Counted from the stretch's first letter, positions 36,168 to 44,856 are shown. The stretch: DNA of 64,000 nucleotides from Demequina muriae (GCF_030418295.1 NZ_JAUHQA010000001.1:1426001-1490000); one strand, 5' to 3'. Made by a program: numbers and translations. Notes: generated by a model not told the origin, from the sequence alone.

Positions 36168-36245
36168 TTATCCACAGATTTTGTCCACAGGCATGTGAAC
36201 ATCCAGTGAACGACGCCTAGATCCGGTGGATAACGCTGTGGGGAA
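36168..36245. promoter_or_regulatory. cluster of four DnaA-box-like sites
   Basis: TTATCCACA at 36168-36176 and TTGTCCACA at 36181-36189 match the E. coli and the actinomycete DnaA-box consensus. On the other strand TTATCCACC (36225-36233) and TTCCCCACA (36237-36245) are close variants. The first pair begins right at the stop codon of the CopD-CtaG gene, and an A-rich stretch (36244-36262) follows. dnaA, dnaN and rpmH are not in the window, so this need not be oriC. It could be a secondary DnaA-binding locus. Confidence 0.7.
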
Positions 36246-36254
36246 AAGGTGGAG

Positions 36255-36677
36255 GAAAAAAAGTCCCTCCGAGCGGTTGCAGTGGGGTGGCGAGGCGAGT
36301 ACGACTAGTCCCATCGGAACTTCGGTTCCACCGCCTCGGGAGGTCGCAAGATCGCCTCGAGGGCCGGCATTCAGGGCGTGCGGTTCGGGTCAACCGGGCT
36401 GCTATCCCTGGTAGATCGGCATTTGGTGGGCTGAAGTAACGGATGCGTCGGACAACGTCGGTTCACGTCGACGGGATCGCCTTCGGGTGGTCTCCGAGAA
36501 CTGTGGGTGACGGCACAGGGGCCTGGCGGCCCGACGCATCGACCGAGAGGTCACCGCCTTTCGAGGAGGTGTTGCCGCATCGTCAATCGCGGCCGTCGCG
36601 GCTGGGGAGTTACCCCCAACTCGCGAGAACTCTCCGGTCATGGCAAGGCCCCCCGAACGCTTACTTCGGGGGGCCTT
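36255..36677 (+). ncRNA. possible structured non-coding RNA in a 701-bp gene-free region
   Basis: No protein-coding frame in 36166-36866 has support. The segment folds locally: an enclosing helix 36291-36297 with 36332-36338 (CGAGGCG/CGCCTCG), inside it a 5-bp stem with a TTCG tetraloop (36316-36329), and next to it a GCAA-capped stem (36342-36353). A strong terminator ends it at 36677. Strand is inferred from the terminator and the T-free but GC-rich helix only. I looked for RNase P, tmRNA, SRP, and common riboswitch signatures and found none, so the class is unknown. Confidence 0.35.
36645..36677. terminator. strong intrinsic-terminator-like hairpin
   Basis: AAGGCCCCCCGAA (36645-36657) pairs perfectly with 36665-36677 around a 7-base loop, a 13-bp GC-rich helix. 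It lies in non-coding DNA, 0.5 kb after the CopD-CtaG stop and 0.2 kb before the next gene, implying a transcript that ends here. Confidence 0.75.
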
Positions 36678-36866
36678 CGCCTTGCCGGGGCCGCGAACGG
36701 TCCTGGTGTCCACGGTAGGTGCGCACCTCGTGCGGACAGCGGCGACACGCCCTGTCACGTGAACGTCGCCGTCCCGCGCCGCACTCCCGCGACACCCCGA
36801 TCACGCGCCGTCAGCGCCGTTGCCCGGGTACGCGCGTCCCTGCGGGGTACGTTGTGAGGACACGCG

Positions 36867-37823
36867 ATGTCCATCACAAGGGAGCCCACGATGCCGGTGT
36901 CCGACGGCCGCGACGAGCCGCCCCAGGAGAACACCCCTGCGGACCAGCCGCCCACACGGCTCTCTCCGTACATGGCCGCGAGTCCCGTGACGAGCGCGCC
37001 GACTCCGGCCTCGCCGGACGGCGACTCCGAGACGCCCGGGGTCTCCTCAGCAGAGACGCCCGCGACCGGCGCATCGGCCGGCGAGGAAGCCGACGCCGTA
37101 GCGACGCCCCCGACCCGCGCATCGGCCGACGAGCCCGACGAGGACGCGACGCAGCTGCTCGACCCCGTGGACGATCAGCCCACGGAGGTGATGCACGAGG
37201 TCCCCGCTCCTGAGCCCGATATCGTCGCCGTCACCGCGGACGCGCCGCCTTCGCGGGAGAGCGACCACGACGACGAGCCTGACGGGCCAGACCCGGCGGA
37301 AGAGCGCACGCCGACGACCGACCGCACCTGGATGGGGGTGACCTCGTTCATCACCGGGGCGCTGCTGCTGAGCGTGGTGGCCATCGTGCTCGGCCACCTG
37401 GGCCTCACGGCGGCCAAGCGCGGCAGGGCGAACTACCGCAGCTTCTCCATTGCCGGCCTGATCCTCGGCTACGTGGGTCTCGTCGTCACCGCGGTCGGTG
37501 TGTGGTTCCTGGTGGCGGCCCCGGTCGATCCCGCGGACGTGGACGTCCAGGCACAGCAGGACGTCAGCGCCGTCGGGGCAGCCGCGGCCACCCTTGCGGT
37601 GCAGACGGGCGAACTGCCCGAGGTCACGCAGACCGACGACGGGTATGTGGTCGGCGGTGACGAGATCCCCGCCCAGCTCACCACGGCGCGCGACCTGGGA
37701 ATCGCCGGATCAGGTCCGGCCGAGTGGTGCCTCGAGATCGCCTATGAGGGCGGCGAGGTGAGCGCCTTCTCCTACACGGCGACCGCAGGCATGGCGCCGG
37801 GCCCGTGCCCCTCGTCCGCCTGA
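36867..37823 (+). CDS. DUF4190 domain membrane protein with long acidic N-terminus
   Basis: A 318-residue protein. The first about 150 residues are low-complexity, acidic and Pro/Ala/Ser/Thr-rich. Two membrane helices follow with the DUF4190 pattern (SVVAIVLGHLGLTAAKRG, then FSIAGLILGYVGLVVTAVG), and then an about 100-residue extracytoplasmic domain with a cysteine pair (AEWCLEIAY and GPCPSSA) resembling pilin/PilA-like tails that many DUF4190 proteins carry. Start: ATG 36867 follows GAGGA, but ATG 36891 behind AAGGGAG is equally possible. Function unknown. Two copies of GCATCGGCC fall in its coding sequence. Confidence 0.78.
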   Translation: MSITREPTMPVSDGRDEPPQENTPADQPPTRLSPYMAASPVTSAPTPASPDGDSETPGVSSAETPATGASAGEEADAVATPPTRASADEPDEDATQLLDPVDDQPTEVMHEVPAPEPDIVAVTADAPPSRESDHDDEPDGPDPAEERTPTTDRTWMGVTSFITGALLLSVVAIVLGHLGLTAAKRGRANYRSFSIAGLILGYVGLVVTAVGVWFLVAAPVDPADVDVQAQQDVSAVGAAAATLAVQTGELPEVTQTDDGYVVGGDEIPAQLTTARDLGIAGSGPAEWCLEIAYEGGEVSAFSYTATAGMAPGPCPSSA

Positions 37824-37860
37824 CCCTCGATACCCAGCCCGGCCGATGCGCGGGCGAGCC

Positions 37861-39243
37861 TCAGCCCTCGAGGACGGTCCCGTCGGCAACGCGCGACGGC
37901 TCGCCGGCGTCGGCGAGCGTGGCGGCGCCCCGCACCACCACATCGGCGCCGAACGTCCAGTCACCGCGCACGGTGAGCGACGTCGCGTCCTTCAAGGACG
38001 GCGCGCCGTGCGGGAAGCGCGCGTCGAAGGCCTCCATCGTCTTGAAGTACGCCGGGTCGAGGTCGACCAGCGGCGCCGCGTCGACGTCGAGGCGCAGGGC
38101 GCCGTCGTCGGCGAGGCGGTAGGCATCGGAGCGCAGCGTCAACAGGTCGTTGGTGGTCTTGACCGGCAGGAACCGGTCCCGACCCACGACGATCGCCGTG
38201 GCCCCGTCGAACACCTCGATCGCCGCCCCCATCGCGGACTCGACCTGATACACCTCGGGTGAGGTCGGGTCCGTGGGGTCGACGGTCTTGCGGTTGCGGA
38301 TGAGCGGCAGCCCCAGCACCGCTCCGCGCTCGGTGAGCGCCCGGTGCAGCGCCTCGAGGTCCCACCACAGGTTGTTGGTGTGGAAGTACGGGTGACGGTG
38401 CTCGTCGGTGAAGAAGTCCATCTCCTCGGGCGCAGTCTGGGCGGTGTCGCGCAGGATCAGCTGCCCGTCGGCCTTGCGGATCGCGAGGTGACCGCCCTTG
38501 CGGTCCGCGGCGGTGCGGCGGCACAGCTCCGCGGCGTACGGCGCGCCCGACTGCGCGAACCAGCCAGCGATCCGTGCACTCGGCACGGCACCGAGGTTGT
38601 CGGAGTTCGAGGCGCTCGCGTAGCGGAAGCCTTCGTCTAGCAGCTGCTCGAGCACTCCTGACGAGAGCAGCGCGGTGTAGATGTCGCCGTGGCCCGGGGG
38701 GCACCATTCGAGCGAGGGGTCGGCTGGCCACTCGACGGGAGTGAGGTCGTCGACGCGCAGCTTGGGCTCGCGGTTCTGCAGGAAGTCCAAGGGCAGGCCG
38801 TCGACCTGGATCCCCGGGGTCGCGCCGAGCGAGCGCAGCGAGTCGCTCTGCGTGCGGAACGAGTTCATCAGGACCAGCGGCAGCCGTGCTCCCGTCGCCG
38901 CGCGTGCGAGCCGCACCTGGCTGGCGATGAGGTCGAGGAAGCTCTTGCCGTCGCGCACCGGCAGGAGGGACTTGGCGCGGTCCATGCCCATCGACGTGCC
39001 GAGCCCGCCGTTGAGCTTGATGATCGCCGTCTTGGCCAAGGCCTCGCGACCGGCCTCGTCGTCGACGTCGACCGCGTCGAGCCGGTCGGGCTCGAGCAGC
39101 GGCTCTATGGTGTCCTCGCGAATCAGGCCGGTCGCGCCCGCCTCGAGTTCGCCGTAGTAGTGGCTGAAGACGTCGATCGCCGCCTGGTCCACGCCAGCGG
39201 CGCGCATCTTCTCCTGGGCCTGGGCAAGTCCTGTTTCGCTCAT
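37861..39243 (-). CDS. UTP-glucose-1-phosphate uridylyltransferase, eukaryotic type
   Basis: A 460-residue nucleotidyltransferase of the UDPGP family (UGP2-like), making UDP-glucose. The nucleotide-binding loop is IIKLNGGLGTSMGMDRAKSLLPV and the substrate-binding parts are LVLMNSFRT, WCPPGHGDIYTAL and ASNSDNLGA. A left-handed beta-helix-like C-terminal end (WTFGADVVVRGAATLAD) follows. It is unrelated to bacterial GalU. ATG 39243 was chosen; a TAGGCT hexamer lies seven bases upstream (leaderless), whereas the upstream extension overlaps the intergenic repeats. Confidence 0.93.
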   Translation of the reverse strand: MSETGLAQAQEKMRAAGVDQAAIDVFSHYYGELEAGATGLIREDTIEPLLEPDRLDAVDVDDEAGREALAKTAIIKLNGGLGTSMGMDRAKSLLPVRDGKSFLDLIASQVRLARAATGARLPLVLMNSFRTQSDSLRSLGATPGIQVDGLPLDFLQNREPKLRVDDLTPVEWPADPSLEWCPPGHGDIYTALLSSGVLEQLLDEGFRYASASNSDNLGAVPSARIAGWFAQSGAPYAAELCRRTAADRKGGHLAIRKADGQLILRDTAQTAPEEMDFFTDEHRHPYFHTNNLWWDLEALHRALTERGAVLGLPLIRNRKTVDPTDPTSPEVYQVESAMGAAIEVFDGATAIVVGRDRFLPVKTTNDLLTLRSDAYRLADDGALRLDVDAAPLVDLDPAYFKTMEAFDARFPHGAPSLKDATSLTVRGDWTFGADVVVRGAATLADAGEPSRVADGTVLEG

Positions 39244-39267
39244 GGACACGAGCCTACGGGGGCACGG

Positions 39268-39388
39268 CCCTGTCCGGCACTCAGTGTCGGCTATTGGCGC
39301 TCGCGGCTTCCTGTCCGGCACCGCACGTCCGTGAGTGCCGGACAGGGGGCCGATGCGGTCGCTAGGGGTCCGTGAGTGCCGGACAGGG
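39268..39388. repeat. intergenic inverted and direct repeats (TGTCCGGCAC / GTGCCGGACA)
   Basis: A 21-bp unit beginning GTCCGTGAGTGCCGGACAGG occurs twice at 39327-39347 and 39368-39388 (41-bp period). Inverted copies of its core lie at 39268-39283 and 39310-39321, and 39310-39321 can pair with 39335-39346 as a 12-bp stem. The array lies between the uridylyltransferase and tRNA-Gly genes. Confidence 0.75.
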
Positions 39389-39395
39389 AGAGAGA

Positions 39396-39469
39396 TGGAG
39401 CGGGTGACGGGAATCGAACCCGCGCTATCAGCTTGGGAAGCTGAAGTTCTACCATTGAACTACACCCGC
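39396..39469 (-). tRNA. tRNA-Gly (anticodon CCC)
   Basis: The minus strand reads GCGGGTGTAG at the 5' end and folds as a cloverleaf: acceptor GCGGGTG with CACCCGC, anticodon stem TCAGC with GCTGA around the loop TTCCCAA (anticodon CCC), and a GGTTCGATTCC T arm. CCA is encoded (39396-39398). Decodes GGG. Confidence 0.97.
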
Positions 39470-39499
39470 GCGCACCGCCGTCGGCGGTGCAGGACACCC

Positions 39500-39528
39500 A
39501 TAGTAGCCGCGCACTCCACCGCCGGGAA
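39500..39528 (-). promoter_or_regulatory. probable tRNA-Gly promoter
   Basis: On the minus strand TACTAT (39505-39500) is a good -10 hexamer about 30 bp before the tRNA 5' end; a TTCCCG element 17 bp further upstream is a weak -35. A 7-bp hairpin (39473-39489) lies in the short leader between them. Confidence 0.5.
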
Positions 39529-39551
39529 ATGCGGTGGAGCGGGCGGGCGGG

Positions 39552-40475
39552 TCAGGCGTCCCGAGCGATGAGCGAGAACGATGCGCTGCGCGTCTCGCCA
39601 GGCTGGACCAGGAACAGCCCGGTGCCCTCGATGCCCTTCGCGTCCAGGGTGAAGGCGTCGTTCGCATTCGACACGGGCTCGAAGGCCCAGTACGGCTCGT
39701 GCTCGGGGATGTACAGCACCGCGTGCTCGAGCAGGGCGTCGGCCTCGACGTCGAGGGTCACGGCGCCCGGCCACTCGATGGTCGCCAGGCGCTCCCCGCG
39801 GCGACCGGTCAGGCAGTCGTCGACGAACTGGTAGCCGAGCTCGCGCGCCTCGCGGAAGTCCGCCGCCGCGCGAATGTCGCCCGCGCCCGCATCGGGCATG
39901 CACGCCACGAGGTCGTAGCCGCGGTCCGCCTCGACCTGAAGCCGAGCATCGGCCGAGCCCGCGACCGAGCGCAGGAAGTACGGATGGTGGCCGAACCCGG
40001 CGGGAAAGGTCTCGTGGTCGGTGTTGGTGACCGAGTAGGTCCACACGAACCGGTCGCCCTCGAGCGCATACGTGAAGCGCGCAGTGAATGTCCACGGCCA
40101 GTTCACTCCGTAGACGTCACGGGAGGCGAACTCGAGCACCACGCGGTCGGAGGAGTGCTCGGCCACGGTCCACGGGTAGTCCCAGCCTGCGCCGTGGATC
40201 GCGGTGCCATCGGGCCAGTTGACGCGCAGCTGGAAGGAGCGGTCGCCCCACCGCAGCACGCCGTCGCGGATCCGGTTGGACCACGGCACCAGGGGGTACG
40301 AGGCGGTGTGATTCGGGCCTGCCGCCCCCTCGGGCGTGGGCCGCAGCACGTCGTGCCAGGCGTTGCCGATGCGCGCCTCGCCGAACGCGATCGAGCCGCC
40401 GATCTCGGGGGCGAAGCCGATGCGCCAGCGGTCGTTCTCGATCACGGGCCTGGGAAGCGAGGAGGTGTCAGACAT
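39552..40475 (-). CDS. aldose 1-epimerase family protein
   Basis: A 307-residue galactose-mutarotase-like beta-sandwich protein. Two catalytic-type histidines appear in the DGTAIHGAGW and FGHHPYF segments and the C-terminal Glu in QPGETRS, in line with aldose 1-epimerases that interconvert sugar anomers. The start ATG 40475 follows a CACAAT hexamer by seven bases (leaderless); the long upstream frame is antisense to the next gene. An ATG at 40484 lies inside the -10 and is excluded. Confidence 0.88.
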   Translation of the reverse strand: MSDTSSLPRPVIENDRWRIGFAPEIGGSIAFGEARIGNAWHDVLRPTPEGAAGPNHTASYPLVPWSNRIRDGVLRWGDRSFQLRVNWPDGTAIHGAGWDYPWTVAEHSSDRVVLEFASRDVYGVNWPWTFTARFTYALEGDRFVWTYSVTNTDHETFPAGFGHHPYFLRSVAGSADARLQVEADRGYDLVACMPDAGAGDIRAAADFREARELGYQFVDDCLTGRRGERLATIEWPGAVTLDVEADALLEHAVLYIPEHEPYWAFEPVSNANDAFTLDAKGIEGTGLFLVQPGETRSASFSLIARDA

Positions 40476-40584
40476 GGTGCCCATTGTGGCGCATCGGCCC
40501 TGGTCTTGCGCGACGCGCCGACCAATCCGGCGATCCCGTGATCGTGACCGATGCGAGGGGCACCGTGCGGGGCACAATGTCCTC

Positions 40585-41463
40585 ATGTCGGGGGTGCGGT
40601 GGGCGACCTCAGCGATCGTGTGCGCGGTCGCGCTCGCGGCCTGCGCCGGCCAGCCTTCCCTTCCCTCACCGTCGCCCAGTGCAGGAGTGTCGCCGCCCCC
40701 CGTCGCTGCCGTGGGCGGGACGGCTTTCCCGCGCACGCTGCAGGCCGACCGCATGGTCGAGGTGCAGATCGAGACTCCCGGCGACGAGCGCGGCATCGTG
40801 GTGTCAGTGGCGCTGGACTCGCCGTACTTCGGGCCGTCGGGCACCGTCCCGACCAACGTGCTGCTCGAGCCAGGGTGGCTCGCCCGGCTCCGGGTGCCGC
40901 TCGGTCCAGCACTGTGCCCCGCCGGCTCCGGATCGTCCATCGCGACTGTCGAGGTGCGCGCGTACGAAGGCGCGGACGTCGCGGAGCGAGAGGTCACGCT
41001 CGAGGAAGGCGCGCTCCGGGACATCAATGCGACCGAGTGCCGACAGCGCATCGCCACCGACGCCGCCGCACCCTCCTTCGCCACGGAGCCCGTCGTCAGC
41101 GGCGACGCGGTGCAGACCTCTGTGGTGCTCCAGCGGGGCGCCTCAGCCGCGGCGGCGACGCTCACGGCGCTGTCGGGCAACGTGATCTTCACCCTGGAGC
41201 CGGCCGCTGGTTCGCTCCCGGTGACGCTCGAGAGTAGGGAGGAGCGGACCGCGGTGCCGGTCACCATCCGCGCCTCCCGCTGCGACGCTCACGCGATGGC
41301 GGAGTCCAAGAAGACGTTCGTGTTCACCGCCTCCTATGACGTGGACGGCGAGGCCATCACCGTCGAGTACCGAGCCGAGGGTGCGACCCAGGAAGCGCTC
41401 CAAGCACTGGTCGATCAGTGCGCCGCCGAGAGCGAGTCGGATGGAATCGGCGGGCAGCGATGA
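40585..41463 (+). CDS. hypothetical lipoprotein
   Basis: A 292-residue lipoprotein of unknown function: signal peptide SGVRWATSAIVCAVALAAC with lipobox LAAC, a Ser/Pro-rich linker and a beta-rich mature part containing four cysteines (LCPAGSG, ATECRQR, SRCDAH, DQCAAE), which may form two disulfides. I recognise no domain. The start is fixed by a CACAAT hexamer six bases before ATG 40585. It is divergent from the epimerase gene. Confidence 0.7.
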   Translation: MSGVRWATSAIVCAVALAACAGQPSLPSPSPSAGVSPPPVAAVGGTAFPRTLQADRMVEVQIETPGDERGIVVSVALDSPYFGPSGTVPTNVLLEPGWLARLRVPLGPALCPAGSGSSIATVEVRAYEGADVAEREVTLEEGALRDINATECRQRIATDAAAPSFATEPVVSGDAVQTSVVLQRGASAAAATLTALSGNVIFTLEPAAGSLPVTLESREERTAVPVTIRASRCDAHAMAESKKTFVFTASYDVDGEAITVEYRAEGATQEALQALVDQCAAESESDGIGGQR

Positions 41464-41556
41464 CCCGCGCAGGTCACGTTGTCGCATCGAGGGGCCCGGG
41501 TTCGTCGTCTCAGACGAGGGCGCATGCCACGAGGGCGCGCCACACAAGGAGGAATC

Positions 41557-41898
41557 ATGCAGTTCCTGATGCTGGTGCTGGTGGAGGAAGTCGGGGCGGA
41601 TGCCCCTGAGGGCGAAGGCACGCCCATCGATGAATGGGGTGACCGTTATGTGAGCGCGGGGGTGAACCTCATGGGGTCGCGCCTGCGCCCGGCCACCCAG
41701 GCCCGCACGGTGCGCCAGCGCCGCGGCGGACTGGTGGTGACGGACGGGCCGTTCGCCGAGACCCATGAGGCGATCGGCGGCTTCGACGTGCTCGAATGCG
41801 GCTCGTGGGACGAGGCGATCACGGTCGCCTCGGAACACCCCATGGCGTACGCCGGCGCCATCGAGCTGCGCGAGTTCTGGCCCTTCGACCAGGAATGA
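41557..41898 (+). CDS. YCII-related (DGPF) domain protein
   Basis: A 113-residue dimeric alpha/beta-barrel protein. It starts MQFLMLVLVEE, has the DGPF motif in VVTDGPFAETHEAIGGFDVLE and the following WDEAITVASEHP, all typical of YCII/DGPF proteins. They are often coupled with ECF-type sigma factors or act as small enzymes, but here no such partner is adjacent. An AAGGAGGA ribosome-binding site precedes ATG 41557. Confidence 0.88.
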   Translation: MQFLMLVLVEEVGADAPEGEGTPIDEWGDRYVSAGVNLMGSRLRPATQARTVRQRRGGLVVTDGPFAETHEAIGGFDVLECGSWDEAITVASEHPMAYAGAIELREFWPFDQE

Positions 41899-42045
41899 AT
41901 CACCCCTGGTAGATCAGCGAACTTCACGCGGCGTGGGAATAGCCCTCGTTCCGGAGAGGTTGGCACTGGTGCAGATGTCGCCCGGGGAGAGTCCCCGTCG
42001 CACCATGCGGCGCGCGGCATCGCCCACTCGGGAGGTGCAGTACTA

Positions 42046-42276
42046 ATGGCCATCGGATCCGGCATTTTCTTGATCGCGCTCGGCGCGATCATGGCTTTCG
42101 CGCTCAATGAGAGCGTTGACGCGGTCGACCTGGAGCTCGTGGGGTACATCCTCATGGGCGCCGGTGTGATCGGCGTCATCATTTCTCTCGTGTTGAACCG
42201 CCAGCGTGCCAACACCACGCACCGCGAGGTCAAGGAAGAGCACGTCGACGAGCACCGTCGCAACATCGACGGCTGA
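42046..42276 (+). CDS. DUF6458 small membrane protein
   Basis: A 76-residue protein with two membrane helices (SGIFLIALGAIMAFALN and ELVGYILMGAGVIGVIISLVL) and a basic-acidic C-terminal tail with NRQRANTTHREV. DUF6458 proteins are common in actinomycetes; no function is known. A GGGAGG ribosome-binding site precedes ATG 42046, and a bidirectional terminator follows. Confidence 0.8.
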   Translation: MAIGSGIFLIALGAIMAFALNESVDAVDLELVGYILMGAGVIGVIISLVLNRQRANTTHREVKEEHVDEHRRNIDG

Positions 42277-42297
42277 CCGCCTCTCGACCTGACACCC

Positions 42298-42330
42298 CTC
42301 GGGCCGCGACCTCACCGGTCGCGGCCCGAG
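42298..42330. terminator. bidirectional terminator between DUF6458 and MFS genes
   Basis: CTCGGGCCGCGACC (42298-42311) pairs perfectly with 42317-42330 around a TCACC loop, a 14-bp stem between convergent genes. Confidence 0.85.
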
Positions 42331-42349
42331 GCGCGTCTGCCGAGGTGCG

Positions 42350-43675
42350 TCAGGGCTGTCCGCTGGCGTCCTCGATCTGCTGAGCCCGCAGTCGCAGCAC
42401 GGCATCCTCGCGGGGGTTCGTCTGGGTGGGGTAGGTGAACTCCAGCAACGGCCGATGCCGGTGGTAGGTGACTTCGAGGTTCCAGTGGCGCACCGACCAC
42501 ACCGTCGCAGCGAGCGCCACCGTGATCGCCGCGATCGCGCCCACCCCGATCGCCCACCGGGGGTTCGCGTCTCCGATCCACCCCACGAGGGGCGAGCCGA
42601 ACGGTGTGGACCCCAGCAGGATCATCGAGTACAGCGCCATCACCCGCCCCCGCATGTGCGTCGACGTGCTGGTCTGAATGGCCGCATTCGCCGAGGTCAG
42701 CATGGTGAGGGCGAAGAAGCCGACGGCGACCGATGCCACGAGGTAGAGCTCGTACGAGGGCATGAGTGCCATCAGAGCGCTGGCGACGCCGAACATGAAG
42801 GCCGAGCCGAAGATCAGCCGCAGCCTCACCTGACTCCGCCTCGCGGCGAGCAGGGCGCCGGCGAGCGAGCCGATCGCCACCACCGAGCCCATCAGTCCGT
42901 AATCCTCGGGGCCGCGATCGAATTCGATGCGTGCCATCAGCGCGCTGGTCATCTGGAAGTTCAAGCCGAGCGCCGCGACCACCGAGACGACGATCATCAC
43001 CACGACCACGTCGGACCGCCCCCGCACGTAGCGGATCCCCTCCCTGATCTGCCCCGGGCTGCGGGGGGCGCGCTCGAGCGGAACGAGCTCGGACGATCGC
43101 ATGAGCAGCAGCGCCACGATCGTTGCGATGAAGGTGAGCCCGTTGACCACGAACACCCAGCCGATCCCGATCCACGCGACGGTCAGTCCCGCGACGCCCG
43201 GCCCGATCAGGCGGGCCGCGTTGAAGGATGCGCTGTTGAGCCCCACGGCGTTGGTGAGCCCGTCGGGCGGCACGAGCGACGCGACGAAGGTCTGGCGCAC
43301 CGGGACGTCGAGCGCGCTGACGATGCCGAGTCCGAAGGCGAAGGCGTACACGTGCCACAGCTCCGCCTGTCCGAGCAGCACCAGGGCGCCGAGGCCGAGA
43401 CCCAGCATCGCTGCGGCGCCCTGGGTGGCGATGAGCAGCGCGCGCTGGTTCATGCGGTCGGCGAGCACCCCGGCCCATGGGCCGAGGATCAGGAAGGGCA
43501 GGAACTGGAGGGCCGTCACGACTCCGACGGCGACGCCGGAATCGTTGGTGAGCACGGTCAGCACGAGCCAGTCCTGGGCGACCCGCTGCATCCACGTGCC
43601 CACATTGGAGACGAGCGCGCCAGCGAACCACAGCCGGTAGTTGACGTACTTCAGCGACGCGAAGGTGCGGCTCAT
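42350..43675 (-). CDS. MFS transporter, EntS-like (MFS_3)
   Basis: A 441-residue major facilitator protein with 12 predicted helices. It starts MSRTFASLKYVNYRLWFAGALVSNVGTWMQRVAQDWLV (typical of the group, first residues conserved), followed by GPWAGVLADRMNQRALL as loop motif A and RQTFVASLVPPDGLTNAVGLNSASFNAARLIGP, the hallmark of the enterobactin-exporter family. It probably exports a siderophore or drug. The C-terminal tail is cytoplasmic. The ribosome-binding site is not clear. Confidence 0.9.
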   Translation of the reverse strand: MSRTFASLKYVNYRLWFAGALVSNVGTWMQRVAQDWLVLTVLTNDSGVAVGVVTALQFLPFLILGPWAGVLADRMNQRALLIATQGAAAMLGLGLGALVLLGQAELWHVYAFAFGLGIVSALDVPVRQTFVASLVPPDGLTNAVGLNSASFNAARLIGPGVAGLTVAWIGIGWVFVVNGLTFIATIVALLLMRSSELVPLERAPRSPGQIREGIRYVRGRSDVVVVMIVVSVVAALGLNFQMTSALMARIEFDRGPEDYGLMGSVVAIGSLAGALLAARRSQVRLRLIFGSAFMFGVASALMALMPSYELYLVASVAVGFFALTMLTSANAAIQTSTSTHMRGRVMALYSMILLGSTPFGSPLVGWIGDANPRWAIGVGAIAAITVALAATVWSVRHWNLEVTYHRHRPLLEFTYPTQTNPREDAVLRLRAQQIEDASGQP

Positions 43676-43733
43676 GGTGTGCGGCCGTGCGCGGCGGGCT
43701 GGGGCATGTCACCAACTTACGTCGGCTGGGGAC

Positions 43734-44777
43734 CTAGGTGATCGTCACCACGACCTTCCCGCGCGCGTGGCCGGACGCGACGCGCGCCATGGCCTCGGAT
43801 CCCCGTTCGAGCGGGAGCACGCCGTCGATCAGTGGTGACAGCGTGCCGTCCTGCAGCGCCGCGCCGATCTCCTCGAGCGCCGGCGTCGACGGCAGCGAGA
43901 GGAACGTGCGGAAGCGGCGTCGCAGCAGCCGCCGGCGCACGTTCGCCCTCGCGACGCGCATGAGTGGGCCGCCGTCAGGACCCGGGAGTCCGCTGTTCGG
44001 GAGGACCACGCCCGTGGGTGACGTGAGCGCATGGAGGTCGTCCATGCGGACCGCGCCGACGTTGTCGACGATCACGTCGAACCACGCGGGCAGGTCGGTG
44101 ACGGACTCGCGGGTGTAGTCGACCACCGCGTCGGCGCCGAGGGCACGGACGGCATCGGCGTTGCGTCCCGAGCACACGGCGGTGACGTGGGCGCCCGCGT
44201 GCTTGGCGAGCTGGATCGCGAACGAGCCGATCCCCCCTGACGCCCCGATGATGAGCACGCGCTTGCCTGTCGCATCGGCCCCGGGCGCCAGCCCTGCCGC
44301 AGCGAGGCCATCTCGCGCCGCGAGCGCCGCCATCACCGACGCGGCGGCATCGGTCGCTGCCACACCGCCGGGAAGGCGGGCGATGCGGTCGGCGCGGGCA
44401 AGCGCGTACTCGGCGAGAGAGCCAGAGCGGGCCTCCCCGAACACTCGGTCGCCGCCCCGCCAGTGCGAGACTTCGGCACCGACCGCGACCACAGTGCCGG
44501 CCACATCTGACCCTCGCACCGGGACCTTGGGACGGCGCAGGCCCACCCCGAGCCGAAGCACCCGCGGGCGCCCGCGCATCAGGTACACGTCTGCAGGATT
44601 GAGCGCCGCCGCCTCGACGCGGATGAGCACGTCGCGGGGCCCGGGGGACGGCATCGGGATCGTGACCGGGGCGAGCGTGTCGGCCTCGCCGTACCGATCG
44701 TGGGCGATCGCGGTCATGGCCGCGGGAAGGGCGGGTGTGCGAGGCACGGCGCTCCTGGTGGAGGTCGAGATCTTCAT
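43734..44777 (-). CDS. zinc-independent alcohol dehydrogenase/quinone oxidoreductase family protein (MDR)
   Basis: A 347-residue medium-chain dehydrogenase/reductase. Visible are the N-terminal domain (NPADVYLMRGRP, VPVRGSDVAGTVVAVG) and the Rossmann fold with VLIIGASGGIGSFAIQLAKHAGA. There is no structural or catalytic zinc cysteine set, so it belongs with NADPH:quinone reductases. Start ATG 44777 follows the MMPL gene by 79 bp, and the two genes share strand, probably in one transcript. Substrate unknown. Confidence 0.88.
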   Translation of the reverse strand: MKISTSTRSAVPRTPALPAAMTAIAHDRYGEADTLAPVTIPMPSPGPRDVLIRVEAAALNPADVYLMRGRPRVLRLGVGLRRPKVPVRGSDVAGTVVAVGAEVSHWRGGDRVFGEARSGSLAEYALARADRIARLPGGVAATDAAASVMAALAARDGLAAAGLAPGADATGKRVLIIGASGGIGSFAIQLAKHAGAHVTAVCSGRNADAVRALGADAVVDYTRESVTDLPAWFDVIVDNVGAVRMDDLHALTSPTGVVLPNSGLPGPDGGPLMRVARANVRRRLLRRRFRTFLSLPSTPALEEIGAALQDGTLSPLIDGVLPLERGSEAMARVASGHARGKVVVTIT

Positions 44778-44856
44778 GATGGTGTCCTGGGGTCGAGGTG
44801 AGAAGTTGAGGTGGGCGGGGGCCGCTGAGCGGACACGCGACCCCCGCCCGGGGGAC

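Noticed and set aside
36246-36275. GGAGGAAA...AGTCC resembles the 5' core of RNase P RNA
   Set aside because: Extra A residues interrupt the core and the downstream RNase P signatures are missing.
36406-41915. Shared 12-mer CCCTGGTAGATC at 36406 and 41904
   Set aside because: In 64 kb many 12-mers recur by chance, and the flanks do not match.
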